A DNA stretch of 64,000 nt from Dugong dugon. Its lineage: Eukaryota > Chordata > Mammalia > Sirenia > Dugongidae. Shown one piece after another: positions 1 through 10,659 of this stretch. Made by a program: the position numbers and the translations under genes. Positions within the stretch are counted from its first letter, which is position 1. Each line of letters begins with the position of its first letter. The stretch is taken from assembly GCA_030035585.1 (NCBI GenBank), contig CM057462.1, positions 92,525,234 to 92,589,233 on the forward strand. Reading direction: 5' to 3'. The notes beneath the pieces are model-generated. The model searched no databases. It was not told where the DNA came from and saw only the letters and a program-made list of their open reading frames with translations.

Positions 1-1337
1 GCCCAGCACTGAGTAGTATACATCATAGCTGTTCAGTAAAACCTCACTGGATTTAATTGGTTATGGATTTTGTGTGTCAGTAGGTAGGTAACTCTGTTGT
101 CTCTAAAGGGAGATTCCCTAGTAGAATAATATTCTAACATGGAAGCAGTTATGAAAACACAAAATAGCAGCCAGAGAGGCAATCTAGTTAATGCAATTGT
201 GTATTGGAAAGTTGGAAAGAAGTTAAAAAAATTGAAGGGTGCAATCTGATGGTTGACAACATTTGACAGTATTCTGGCAAGCAGATAATATGTTTCTGAG
301 CAAAAGAAATAGAGATGACAAATTACTCAGTTACATGACCATCTCTTACAATGATGATGAACAGAGAAAAAAAAATTTTTGTCCTTCTGCCATCTCTTCC
401 CTTGCCCTGACACAAGATTGGTTATGGCCATAGATTCTGTTTTGCATGATGAAATTCTGAGTGAATTAGGTTAGGTTGTCTTGAAAACAGTTGGACCAGA
501 AAGCAAAAGGCGTTCTCTCTTTGGAAAGAGGCTTTACTCTGGGGAAGAAGAGCACAGCCGTTTAGGAGGAATCTGGAACTGTGGATGGTCACCTTTTCGG
601 TGAATGAGACCACTATCTCCTTTCTTTTCTTTGTAGGACTAAAAAGGTACCTTTGTAGACCCCAAGCACACTGCCTCACTTTGGTTCTTTTCAGCCCTCA
701 TTTATTGTGTTGTCTCCTGTGTCTACATGTGCTGGGCTGCTATGAAGGTATGAAGACAAATATGACTCGGTTTTGGCCTTCAGGGCTTGACAGTCTAGTA
801 GAAGGAGGCAGACGTACAAACAGACATCCAAGAATCTGAGTTCCTGGCTGTACTGCTACAGGATCTCATTGAGCAAGTCATGCACGTCTCAGGGCCTAGG
901 TTTCCCAGCTGCACAGGGAGAGGATGGGACTAGATGGGCAGGATGATCTGTGAGTTGGAATTGGAATTAACCGGACAGCAATTGGTTTGGTTTGGGTTTG
1001 TGGGTCTATGAAAATCCGAAGCTGTGTGCTGGCCAAGCCTTTACAAACTGAAATGAAGGAAAGCCATTCACCTGATGGCATATTATTTTGTGATGAATTT
1101 CACAGGCTAACTACATATTTGAAACTCAACACTAGCACTATGTTGAAATATAGATGGTGGTACTTGTTCAGTTAACCAAACGGTAAACTTTGCAAAGATA
1201 GCAGAAATGGATATCTGATAATGATTTAATATGGGTACAAAAATTAACGCTGGTGTTAACTACTGTTCTCTCCAGCTCTGCAGTGCCTTTCTGATATGAA
1301 CCTTCATATTAAGTTATTTTCCTTTTTTCCGGAGGAG
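1..1337. other. unassigned unique sequence
   Basis: I see no gene, RNA or recognisable repeat here beyond short A-rich and T-rich runs. Open frames are under 90 codons and show no family resemblance. Part of 880-970 looks vaguely like the tail of an old mammalian interspersed repeat, but not enough to name. Confidence 0.5.
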
Positions 1338-1360
1338 GACCATAGAATGCTAATAAAAAA

Positions 1361-1459
1361 AACCAAACCTGTTGCCGTTAAGTCAGTCCAACTCATAGTG
1401 ACCTATAGGATGGAGCAGAACTGCTCCATAGGGTTTCCAAGGCTGTCACCTTTACAGAA
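1361..1459 (-). repeat. AfroSINE 3' half, minus orientation (part of a split SINE)
   Basis: Read on the minus strand this is the 3' half of the SINE subtype with a gtaaagattacagcc middle: it starts at ctgtaaagg and runs through the tatgagt-type tail to a ggtttggttt end. It stops exactly where the neighbouring plus-strand piece at 1461-1581 takes over, with only about 15 bases of SINE sequence present in both. The pair is best read as one SINE with inverted segments. Confidence 0.85.
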
Positions 1460-1460
1460 A

Positions 1461-1581
1461 GGAGCCCTGGTGACTCAGTGGTTAAGCATTCGGCTGCTAA
1501 CTGAAAGGTTGGCAGTTGGAACCTACCAGCTGCTCCACGGGAGAAAGATGTGACAGTCCACTTCCATAAAGATTTATAGCC
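1461..1581 (+). repeat. AfroSINE 5' half, plus orientation (part of a split SINE)
   Basis: It begins with the full SINE head ggagccctggtgac, keeps a tRNA-like A box region and a degraded B box, and ends at ataaagatttatagcc, the middle of the SINE. No 3' half follows on this strand; it lies inverted just upstream at 1361-1459. This is the arrangement expected from twin priming of a minus-strand insertion. Confidence 0.85.
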
Positions 1582-1599
1582 TGTTATGAGACCACAGAC

Positions 1600-2685
1600 T
1601 AAGAAAGCAGTTGAATCATCTTACTTCTGGCTTTAGAGCCTCATCTTACTATATGTAAGGGCTCTCAACATGTTTCAGGTGACTCAGGAATCTCTGAAAT
1701 TGTGTGTGAAGTTGTATTTTTGTGTCCATGTGGGTTGTTTGGTGTGATTAGGGTAGGGCAAGCACTTGGTGGTTTCTGCACATTATCACTGGTAGAATTC
1801 TATCTGTGGAGACCTTCATTGGCCCTAAATCTGGATTAATATTCTGGGACTGGAAGTTGGTTCATAATTAACCACAGAACAACTGAGTGGCTGTGGAAAC
1901 CTAGAAGAAGTGGACTTTCCAAATATCCCCCTGCCCCTCAAAGCTTTGTTGCTGAGGTGCAGTTGGCCAATGCCTTTGTCTCTTTTTGAAGCTTTCCACA
2001 GTTTTAATCATTTTTTACCCCTTGAAATTTTGGTAACCTCAAAGCTTTTTTTTTTTTTTTTTTTTTTTTTAAGTTCTTCCTTACTGGTTTTGTTCAGAAA
2101 TCAGAAGTTCATAAAGCTTTTTATTACTCTCATCCAATCCAAGAGTTTAGTTTCCCATTTACCTTTTATGAATGTCTTCTTTGTTAAGATGGATCCTTGT
2201 AAAACCTTGTAAAGAATGTTTTATCATATACTAACATAAGAACGAAGTGTTAAAACTAGAAAATCCAGCAGGAAATACACACACACACACATCCGTATAG
2301 GCAGATTAGCATCAGTTCACAGAAATGGAGTGTATCTGCTAGGGAAAATTCTTTAAAGATGGTATCATTTTGATAGTTCTGCTATTTTGTAGCCCTTATT
2401 CTTTGCTGTTCTTTCTTCACAGTTGATTACTCTAGGTAGGTCGTTTTAGGACTGAAAACGGGTCACACGTATTAGGCTGGCCGGAATATTGAAGGGCTGA
2501 CAAAATTCTGCTACAGAATAGTTTTATTAATGCTTTTGGTCCAAATGAGTAATTTAAGTAGCTTGTCTCTTTTGCTGTAATCTGGAAGACTTTACCATCC
2601 CTCTCATCCTTATATATTACAGCACACTTTTGATATAATTTCAGTGTTATCTCCTTTCATGAGGTTGAGGCATTGTCTCTGGAAG
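1600..2685. other. unassigned sequence with poly(T) and short (AC)n
   Basis: Nothing gene-like. It contains a long uninterrupted T run near 2047-2070, probably the reverse of a retroposon poly(A) tail whose body I cannot name, and a short AC repeat near 2277-2290. Confidence 0.45.
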
Positions 2686-2689
2686 CAGA

Positions 2690-2935
2690 TCCCAGCTCTG
2701 TCACTTACGAGCTGTGTGACTATGGGCAAATTTATTTAATATCTCTGAATCTCCCTTTCCTCAAATATCAAAGGAGAGAGTAATAATTACGAGCTTACTC
2801 AAAAGGTTGTAAGGAGTAAGATCAGGCATGTTTTTACGTTTAACACGGACTTTTCACATAGTCAGAACTTTCTAAATCGTGCTGTTGTTATTGTTTCTTA
2901 TGATCATCATCACCATCGTCATCATTAATGTATGG
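2690..2935 (+). repeat. MIR-type ancient SINE
   Basis: The order of blocks fits a diverged MIR: gctctgtcacttacgagctgtgtgac, a region like cttgggcaa, then ctccctttcctca, then a 3' part ending in repeated atcatcat. MIRs are inactive tRNA-derived SINEs found across mammals. Confidence 0.7.
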
Positions 2936-2986
2936 CACATAGTAGGCACCAAACAAATGTTTTATTGGGGTTGACAGTACATAGTT

Positions 2987-3202
2987 GGAGTCCCTGGTGG
3001 GGGGTGGGTACAAATGGTTCGATGTGCTTGATTGCTAACAGAAAGGTTGGAAGTTCGACTTCACCCAGAGATGCGTTGGAAGAAATGCCTGGCGATCTAC
3101 TTCCTAAAAATTATCCATTGAAAAGCCTGTGGAGCACAGTTCTACTCCAACACACATGAGGTCTCCATGAGTCAGAATCTACTCAGCACCAACTGGTGTG
3201 GT
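2987..3202 (+). repeat. AfroSINE, subtype with gcctcagaagaaagg-like middle
   Basis: The head ggagtccctgg, a diverged B box and the tail ccatgagtcagaatctactc are present. Ten-base flanks gtacatagtt (2977-2986) and gtacataatt (3203-3212) differ by one base and look like its target-site duplication. Confidence 0.9.
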
Positions 3203-3212
3203 GTACATAATT

Positions 3213-4530
3213 AGCTTTTGTGACTGAATCGGAGGTTACCAGTGTTTCCTTTTCATTTATTAGATTAACAAGGAGGAAACTGTTGAAAGGAACAAATGAT
3301 GGTTCTACCTTTAAGTCCACGGACTTCATAGTGAGATGGTCTTGAAAGCAAACAATGAAATGTGGCATGTCTGGTGGGGGTGGGGGGTGGGGAAGCAAAA
3401 CCTTGAGGCTGTTTGAAAGGGCAGTAGTTGCGTAGTCGCCCCAATTGCTGAGGTTTTGCTTCCCTTGAATGAGGAGAGTAGAGAGGGGCAGAAAGGTTAC
3501 TGGTTGTGTTCATTAATTTTCTTTCAAGAACTGCCGCATGTCACCAGATTACCCCCCGGCTCCAGGGCTGTTTGGCTGCCTCTTTGCCCACGAGAAGCCA
3601 AAATGTTAAATTGGTAGAGCTTACTAGATCTGACAGAGAAATTCTTCATGTCTGGCCTGGATGTCTAAGTAAATTTGGTGTACTCCTTGTGGTCTGGGGC
3701 AAATGCTGGAAGCTATTAGAATTCTGAACAAAACCCTCCATTCAAAGACTGCTCGTTTCCTGCAGGGGTAATCCAAGTATCAAACATTAAGAAGTATGGG
3801 TGAGGAGAATGTGGCTGCTCATTGCAGACCCCACCAAGGTGTCTAGGACATCTCCCCAAATGACTTAGAATGCTACTTCCACTTGATCATCTTGAATAAG
3901 TGGTTTCTTTTGACAACAAGAGCTCTGCTTTCCTACATGAAGTACAGATGAGAAATTGTTTGAATTTCCTCGTCAGTCAAATTTAGAACACGGAACTTTT
4001 CTCCTTCTCTTGAAGTTCTGGGACTTTAGTTGTTTGTTTTCCTTCTGCTTTCCGTGCTCTTTTCCTTCAGAAATCAGAAAGTATCTTTTATTAGTTAGGG
4101 TTGTAAAGTCTGTTTTAGAGTAGGCTTGTTCAGTGGCTGGAAACTATTTTCTGAAGGCTTTGTGGAGAAGCTATGGTTTATCTCATGAAATATCTGGGTT
4201 TGTCATAAACTGTTTCCTTTCTGTGCAGAAATTTATTTTCTGTGAAATTCCAGGTGCTCTTTTACATAGACTTGAAAGGAATAGATTTGATAGTCAGTTC
4301 AGGGTTTTTTTCCTAAGAATAAAATTTTAGGCATAATGGATTAATTGAGGATGAGATCAGATAAGGTAGATGAAATTACAGGGTAGGCAGAGTGAAAACC
4401 ATTATTTTAATCGATTTTAGTTCCACTGTGTTGTGCAGCCGGTTACTGAGTTGAGTGCTGTGATGCTCTAGCTGGCATCCTGTTCTGCTGCGCACTTATC
4501 ACACTGTATGGTAACTATTTCCTTAGACAG
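3213..4530. other. unassigned unique sequence with a G-rich run
   Basis: No supported gene. A G-rich block at 3375-3392 (runs of five, six and four G separated by T) could fold as a G-quadruplex. The short open frames have no recognisable products. Confidence 0.45.
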
Positions 4531-4534
4531 TGTC

Positions 4535-4660
4535 ACCCCGACTAGACTGTACACTTCTGGAGACAGGGACAAAGGTTCATTCATCATAGTATCCTTAGTC
4601 CATAGCATTACATTAGGCACACAATCGATGCTTTTTAAAAATGAACAAATGAATAAGGCA
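4535..4660 (+). repeat. L2 3' end fragment
   Basis: The phrase order (gagacagggacaaag, then atagtatccttagt, then tagcattac, then taggcacacaatcgatg, then gaatgaa-like end) matches the familiar 3' end of the ancient LINE L2. Confidence 0.6.
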
Positions 4661-5605
4661 TTTTTACAAAACTTAAATGTTAGACGAGGTGGTTGCACAA
4701 AATAAAACCCTAGAGTAGGTTTATTGGACTTCCTCTTAGGTTCTCAACCCTTCTTTAGCCTCCATCTTTGTTTGTTTCCCTTTCTATGAGATGGTTTATA
4801 TAGTAAGACAGGTTTTCTTTTATCCTTAAGGAGTCCAGCCCCATTGCTTAATAGTCAGGGTCATGTGCCTTTCCCCATAGCCTTATAAGATGTGAAATAC
4901 ATGAAATGATAACATCGAATGGGAAAAATTAACTTAGTTGATTTTTTTTTTAAGGAGTTCTAACTACACACAATAGCAAGCGACTCCCTTGTCAGTAGAA
5001 AGCAGGTCTGTGTTATGTCAAAGGTAACCTGGTGCTTCACTTTTGGAGAGTTTTTGTCTTTTCCTCCAAGTTATGCCGACCTCTCAGACAAAAATATTCC
5101 CCATCTAATAAAAGTCAGACCTAATTTATGGACCTGCTCCTGACCACTTGTCCTTTATGCTTTAAAAGAAAAAAAATAAATCTAGAGTAAGATTCACAGG
5201 TGACTGTTGGACCATGTAAATGGTGGGCAGGGGCCAAATATTCCACTTTTCTCGGTTTGCTTATCTTTTCCTGACTCAGTCTGTTTGGGGAATATTGAAG
5301 CTTGTGGAGTGAAGGCTGCTGCAGAGAATAGTACTGTCGTTAGTTCTCTTTAGAAATAAAAACTGTTACCCTCAGTGCCTGGAGGGCCTCATGCTTTGAC
5401 ACCATACAGAAGAGGCCCCAGGCATGGCTGAGGTGAAGCTGCTAATGAAAAAGTCGTTGGTCAGGAAGAATCCTGTTGGGCAAAGCGAAAAGGAGGACAT
5501 TCTGTAATTAGAGGCCTAGGAAAATATTTGTATAGCCTTTTGTTGCCAACACTATGACAACTGTGCTTTCTGTCTGTTCCCCTGGGCTTTCTGTCATTTT
5601 ATATC
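4660..5605. other. unassigned unique sequence
   Basis: No gene, RNA or nameable repeat. It has a few short A or T runs only. Confidence 0.45.
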
Positions 5606-5607
5606 GT

Positions 5608-5770
5608 TCATTCAACAAGTGTTTATTCAATTATCTGCTGTGTGTTTCGTTCACCATAGATTCCAGGGCTTACTTAAGCCAGCTCATAAATGAATGTGTG
5701 GTGACTCAGGTGTGGGTCTGCCTCAAGGATCTTGTCACCTAGTAGGAGAGAGAACTATGAGGCCGAATGA
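5608..5770 (-). repeat. L2-like fragment
   Basis: The block cattcaacaagtgtttattc followed by a degenerate 'cctactatgtgcc' region and 'gatcttgtcacctagtaggagaga' is typical of reversed L2 3' sequence. It is strongly diverged. Confidence 0.5.
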
Positions 5771-5814
5771 GGCAGAAGGGGCCAGTCCATAGGATACAGT
5801 AGGATCTAGAGCAA

Positions 5815-6030
5815 AAGTGTTTGGAATCGGATAGACTCCAGATTCCAAGTTCAAGCTCTACCCTTAGCAGCTGTTTTGGCTTTGGACAAGTTACTCAATC
5901 TCATTGAACTTTGCTTTGTACATTTAAATTGTGGATCATCATTCCTTCCTGGAAGGGTTTCTTCAGGATTTGAAATCAGCTGTGAAACGGTAGGCATTCG
6001 GTAAATGCCAGCTTATTGCTGCCAGTTATT
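5815..6030 (+). repeat. MIR-type ancient SINE
   Basis: The MIR order is readable: 'ttggaatcggatagactccagattc', then 'ttggacaagttactcaatctc', then 'gaaacggtaggcattcggtaaatgccag', then 'ttatta'. Diverged and inactive. Confidence 0.7.
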
Positions 6031-7430
6031 ACTGGAGATGATATCATCATTGGAGAAGTTCAGAAAAGCTCCTGCACTGCCTGTTCAGAGTTGGCGATAA
6101 CCACCCACAGGGAGTGAGACTATCAGGCCATCAGAGAAGTTTCATGGGGGACTGCATCTGAGCTGGGATTGGGAGGGTGAACAGGATTTGGGAATATGGT
6201 GAGGGGCGGATAGGGAACAGAAAGGAAACGATATTCCCAATTTTTTATATATTTTTACACCTTTTTGTTTGTTTTTAGCAACTAGGAAGTCATTTTGCAT
6301 CATATTTATTTGCAGGATGAGAATCAAGTCATTGGGTTACTTAAGCCTTAGCATGAATCCCAGTGCCAAGGATTTTCTGTTTCTTTTGTGGTCGTCCTCC
6401 ACAACTCTCTTTGAATAGCAGCTATTGAATGATGGCAGAGGCTCTTGACCTGGCTATGTTAAAATCTCTGTGCGTTAGTGGGGTTGTCCCTCCAAATCCC
6501 CAGTATGATCAGAGGTATTTTAAAAAATGGCCCCAGATCCTAAGTTCTCATTTGTTTCTGGGAAGGGTGAAAGCCTAGAGGTGTTAGAGCAGGATCATAA
6601 CCTTTGGGCTCACGATTATAGGTGCTTGACAATGATGGCTGTGATCATTATTGATTATTGGTAACTTTTAATAATCCAGAATTTTCATTTGTCAAAGATA
6701 AGTCAGTCCTTGGTGAGTCTGAATACACTGGCATGAGCCCAGTGTTCTTCCATGCTGCCTGCTAACTCATTTTGATTGGGCTACTTTTGGCCTTTGTGAC
6801 CAGCCTATGTGTCTGTGTCTGCCAGTCTCTGTACCAGCCTGCCAAGTCCTTAATGTGCACCTTGACTATCTCTTGTCAGGTCCGCTAAGAAGGGGGCTTG
6901 TATCCTACAGAACAAGTATAAATAGGAGGCTCAGACCACACAAATTTGGTTCACGGTGTTCTCTCTTCTTTGCACCCAGTCTGAATCTTGCTTTTCCACA
7001 CACATTTTGTTTCAGTACAGAATTTAGCCTTGGGGTGTTGTGTTGTTAGGAATCCAGCTTATATCACTGTAGTTGTAATCTTGCTGGTCTTTCTCTGAGT
7101 AGGAAAGCAACACTGTGGAAGTCCCCATCCCATTATTCTAGAACAGATTTTGGGCTCTCAGTAGAAGGAGAGTGCTGTACACAGATTTGGGCCTAGAGGG
7201 ATGGACAATGAAGGAAGGGAAGGTTGTAACTGAATGCATGTAGTTCCTTTTAGAGGAGTGTGTAGGTAAACCCAGATAGGCATCCTCTCGCAGAATTTTC
7301 TCAATGGTTAATGCTTGGCTGACGTGTTATAAAGCTAAATTGTTTATACTTGTGTCACGTAATTATATACTGTGTATGTAACATGCTTTTGAAATTATTA
7401 TTTATTGCACAAACATTATAACAGCGACTG
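6030..7430. other. unassigned unique sequence
   Basis: I find no gene or recognisable repeat. The 6807-7049 frame is short, has no family likeness and is probably chance. Confidence 0.45.
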
Positions 7431-7439
7431 AACTCAAAC

Positions 7440-7575
7440 ACAAGGAAAAATGTGTGTGGGCTCACCATTTATATAAATCAAACATTTATAATAATCCTTG
7501 CCCATGTATCTGTAACTTTTACACATAGTTGAAATCATACTATAGATACCATTTGGTATTCTGCTCCCCCAACTC
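7440..7575. repeat. old L1-like 3' UTR fragment
   Basis: The block acacatagttgaaatcatactatagataccatttggtattctgc-like resembles the recurrent old L1 3' untranslated sequence that also appears near 46.2 and 60.9 kb. Strand and subfamily cannot be fixed by eye. Confidence 0.4.
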
Positions 7576-7579
7576 CTCC

Positions 7580-7580
<1 letters not shown>

Positions 7581-7620
<40 letters not shown>

Positions 7621-7646
7621 GCACACACGCATGCACACACATGCAC
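7581..7646. repeat. (AC)n microsatellite, 66 bp alternating purine-pyrimidine
   Basis: From 7581 to 7646 every base alternates purine and pyrimidine: a pure AC run followed by GCAC, GCAT and ACAC variants. Such runs can adopt Z-DNA. Open frames across it merely translate the repeat. Confidence 0.95.
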
Positions 7647-7699
7647 CACACGGATGCACGCATACACGCATACTCACTCACCTTAGTATTATTTACGTA

Positions 7700-8340
7700 T
7701 ACTTTAAAACTTGTAGTATCTTCCTTTAGACATTTAGCTATACTTAAAAGGGCCTGTGATTCGAACTCTGAGCATCTAGTGGAAGTTTCCACTCTCACTC
7801 CACTCAGGTACTTGCTTTTTCCTTTGTGATGAGAGGAGGAATTAGGGATGGTAGCCAAGAGGGAACTGCCCAGAATCCATTGTCCAAGGCTGTGCTTATC
7901 AGAGTGAAACCTCTTTGCCTTGCATATTCAAGGAAGAGAATTTAGAAGGAAATATTTGAAAGGCTCTGAAATATGGAGGAGAAAGTTCCCTACATAGTTA
8001 GCGTGGAGGAAGATAGAGGCAGGTAAACAGTGACTCAAAGAAGTAGCGTCTTGGTTTAGTCTGGAATGTTTTTGCGCTTAGGTTTCAACGCTTCTGATCC
8101 ACACCTTCCCCACCCCCCCGCCCCACCCCGCGCACTGTTTCTGTCTCTCTCTGTTCTGTGAGGATGAGTATCACTCCTCCGACTGAGGATTAGAGTGGGG
8201 CGTGGGGGAGTAAGATGATAACTTGAAGCTTTCCTAAACTTGCCCAAATGGGCACGATGCAAAGGAGGTTTTCCAAAGAGATGGGGAGGAACTGGAAATG
8301 CAGCCAGGAGTGAGAGGCAGAGGAACCAGTAGAGAAAAGC
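7700..8340. other. unassigned sequence with C-rich block
   Basis: No gene seen. A C-rich block at 8108-8129 has four C runs of four or more and could form a G-quadruplex on the minus strand. Confidence 0.45.
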
Positions 8341-8344
8341 CCTG

Positions 8345-8524
8345 GCTGGCTTTGAAGTCAGACAGCCAAGGTTCAAATCTTTGCTCTGGCACTAGTTTTG
8401 TGGCCTTGGGCAAATTGCTTAACATTTCTAAATTTTTCTGTGAGGAAGATAATTACAGTGCCCACATCACATGGTTGTGGTGAGGATTAAATTGGATAAT
8501 GTAAATAACACGCTTCACATAATG
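8345..8524 (+). repeat. MIR 5' part, interrupted by an RTE
   Basis: The MIR order is clear (ctttgaagtcagacagcc, then ttggcactagttttgtggccttgggcaaattgc-like block, then gaggattaaattggataatgtaaataac). It stops at cataatg (8518-8524) and resumes after 9859, so a later RTE insertion split it. Confidence 0.8.
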
Positions 8525-8708
8525 TTGTTGTTGTTAGGTGCCATTGAGTCGGTTCTGCGACTTTATGTACAACAGAATGAAACACTGCCTGATCCGGCAC
8601 CACCCCACAATCTTTGCTATTGCTGAGCTCATTGTTGCAGCCACTGTGTCATACTATCTCGTTGAGAGTCTGCCTCTTTTCTGCTGACCCTCTGCTTAAC
8701 AAGCATGA
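8525..8708 (-). mobile_element. RTE LINE 3' end (first piece, split by an LTR)
   Basis: Starting from the (TTG)n-like 3' tail, this matches the full-length RTE at 36463 onward: ttaggtgcc, the tail block shared with AfroSINEs, cactgcctgatcc and ttgctgaccctctg. A 7-bp direct repeat cataatg at 8518-8524 and 9853-9859 brackets the whole RTE. It breaks off at aagcatga, where an LTR begins. Confidence 0.9.
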
Positions 8709-9212
8709 TGTCTTAGTTATCTAGTGCCGCTGTAACAGAAATATCATAACTGGATGGCTTTAACAGACAAATTTATTCTCTCACAGTCTAGGAGGCTAGG
8801 AGTCCGAATTCAGGGTGCCAGCTCCAGGGGAAGGTTTTCTCTCTCTGTTGGCTCTGGGGAGAAGTCCTTGTCATCAGTCTTCCCCTGGTCTAAGGGCTTC
8901 TCAGTGCAGGGACCCTGGGTTCAAAGGATATGCTCCCCTCCCGGTTCTTCATTTTTGGTGGCATGAGGTCCCCCTCCTATGCTCAATTCTCTTTTTATAT
9001 TTCAAAAGAGATTGGCTCAAGATACAACCTAATCTTGTAGATTGAGTCCTGCCTCATTAACATAACTGCCTCTAATCCTGCCTCATTAACATCATAGAGG
9101 TTCAGATTTACAACATAAAGGAAAATCACATCAGATCACAAAATGATGGACAACCACACAGTACTAACCAAGTTGATACACATTTTTGGGAGACGCAATT
9201 CAATCCATAACA
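8709..9212 (-). mobile_element. MaLR-like solo LTR inside an RTE
   Basis: On the minus strand it runs TGTTATGGATTGAATTG... to ...ACTAAGACA, with a TATAAAAAGAG-like box. It is alignable end to end with LTR copies at 35697 and 61605. No internal retroviral sequence is present. The RTE resumes collinearly on the other side, so the LTR is the younger insertion. I could not settle an exact target-site duplication. Confidence 0.8.
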
Positions 9213-9852
9213 ATGTCCTTCTCCAGGAACTGGTCCCTCCAGATAACATGTTCAAAGTATGTAAGATGAAGTCTCACCATCCTTGCTTCTGAGGAGCAGT
9301 CTGGCTGTGCTTTTTCCAAGACAGATTTATTTGTTCTTCTGACAGTACATAGTATATTCAGTATTCTTCATCAGCACCGTGATTCAAAAGCATCAGTTGT
9401 TCTTTGGTCTTCCTTATTCATTGTCCAGCTTTCACATGCATATGAGGTGATTAAAAATACTGGGTCAGGTGCACCTTAGTCTCCCATGAGCGTTGAATGT
9501 GGATCCAAGTAAAATGAAATCCTTTACAACTCTAATATTTTCTCTGTTTATCATAATGTTTCTTATTGGTTCAGTTGTGAGGATTTTTGTTTTTTTATCT
9601 TCATCAGTAAGTGCTTCAAGTCCTCTTCCTTTCAGCAAGCAAGGTTGTGCATCTGCATATTTCAGGTTGTTATTGAGTCTTCCTCCAATCCTGATGCTGC
9701 ATTCTTCTTCATATAGTCCAGCTTCTCAGATTATTTGCTCAGCATACAGATTGAATAAGTATGGTGAAAAAGGATACAACCCTGATGCACACCTTTCTTG
9801 ATTTTAAACCATAAAGTATTTGCTCGTTCTGTTTGAACAACTGCCTCTTGGT
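9213..9852 (-). mobile_element. RTE LINE, second piece, 5'-truncated in the RT domain
   Basis: It continues collinearly with 36660-37435 of the full-length RTE: ccttctccaggaactgg, tcaccatccttgcttct, then the degraded complement of the catalytic region. About 100 bp is missing near 9478 and a shorter piece near 9597. It ends at actgcctcttgg, which lies in the RT coding part, so it was 5'-truncated on insertion. No intact frame survives. Confidence 0.9.
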
Positions 9853-9859
9853 CATAATG

Positions 9860-9915
9860 CCTGGTGTAGATAGTAAGTACTCAATAAACATGAAGTGTTG
9901 TTGTTATTATTTCCT
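9860..9915 (+). repeat. MIR 3' part, resumed after the RTE
   Basis: The text cctggtgtagatagtaagtactcaataaa is the expected MIR continuation of the piece ending at 8524. This supports a MIR split by one RTE insertion. Confidence 0.75.
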
Positions 9916-9970
9916 GTTTCACATTATAATCTTTTTGCTTTTCAAACTGATGTTCCTGGACTAAAGTGGT

Positions 9971-10168
9971 AATAACCCATTGCCGTTTAGTCGATTCTGA
10001 CTCATAGCGACCCTACAGGCCAGAGTAGAACTGCCCCATAGTTTCCAAGGCAGTAATCTTTATGAAAGCATGTGCTCCAACCTTCTCCTGCAGAGTGACT
10101 GGTGAGTTGGAACCACTGAACTTTCAGTTAGCAGCTGAGCACTTAACCATTGCACCAGTAGTGCTCCT
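9971..10168 (-). repeat. AfroSINE
   Basis: It starts at the reversed 3' end (aacccattgccg, then the ctgactcatagcgaccctac tail) and ends at the reversed head (accagtagtgctcct). A full-length but diverged copy. Confidence 0.9.
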
Positions 10169-10421
10169 TAACGTGATAATAGGGTCTATGAATTATTTTC
10201 AGTATCTCCAAATCTAAGAGAAATAGATAGTTCTGGTCATTGTAATAAGCACATGGTAGAAAGAGTCTTTCAGAATCGCTCCTGGGGGGAAGAATAACAA
10301 GGGGGATCCTTGGTGTTGAAAAAGTTGGGGCTGCCAGCTCAGGAAGCTAGCAAGCTTTTCAATGAAAGCCTGGGAGTTTCCAGTAATGCTGGGAGTAAAT
10401 AGAGGATATTATGAGCAAAGG

Positions 10422-10647
10422 GGCCCTGGTGATGCAGTGGTTAAGCACTTGGCTGAGAACTGAAAAGTTGGCATTTTGAACCTACCCCATCCCCACCCCC
10501 ACCCCCAACCCCAGCTCCACAGGAGAAAGACCTGGTGATCTGCTTCCGTAAAGATTGCATCCAAGAAAACCCTATGGGGCAGTTCTACTCTGTAATATGG
10601 GGTCGCTGTGAGTTGGGATCGACTCCAGGGCACCCAACAACAGCAGC
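10422..10647 (+). repeat. AfroSINE with expanded C-rich block and RTE-like tail
   Basis: The head ggccctggtgatgcagtgg, the gtaaagattgcatcc middle and the tail ctgtgagttgggatcgactcc are present. The end reads caacaacagcagca, the same short-repeat tail style as RTE 3' ends. Flanks atgagcaaagg (10411-10421) and atgagtaaagg (10648-10658) are an 11-bp duplication with one mismatch. The B-box side carries a run of CCCCA-like units. Confidence 0.92.
10485..10512 (-). other. potential G-quadruplex within an AfroSINE
   Basis: The plus strand has five C runs of four or five bases with one- or two-base spacers, so the minus strand offers five G runs. It looks like a local expansion after insertion, since other SINE copies lack it. 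Confidence 0.7.
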
Positions 10648-10659
10648 ATGAGTAAAGGA

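Noticed and set aside
7535-7858. 107-codon frame with a Cys-Val-rich stretch
   Set aside because: The Cys-Val string is the (AC)n microsatellite in translation.
8704-9217. Exact 5-bp duplication around the LTR
   Set aside because: The left flank catga and the right flank atgtc do not match. The RTE consensus aagcatgatgtcc makes the border ambiguous, so I make no claim.
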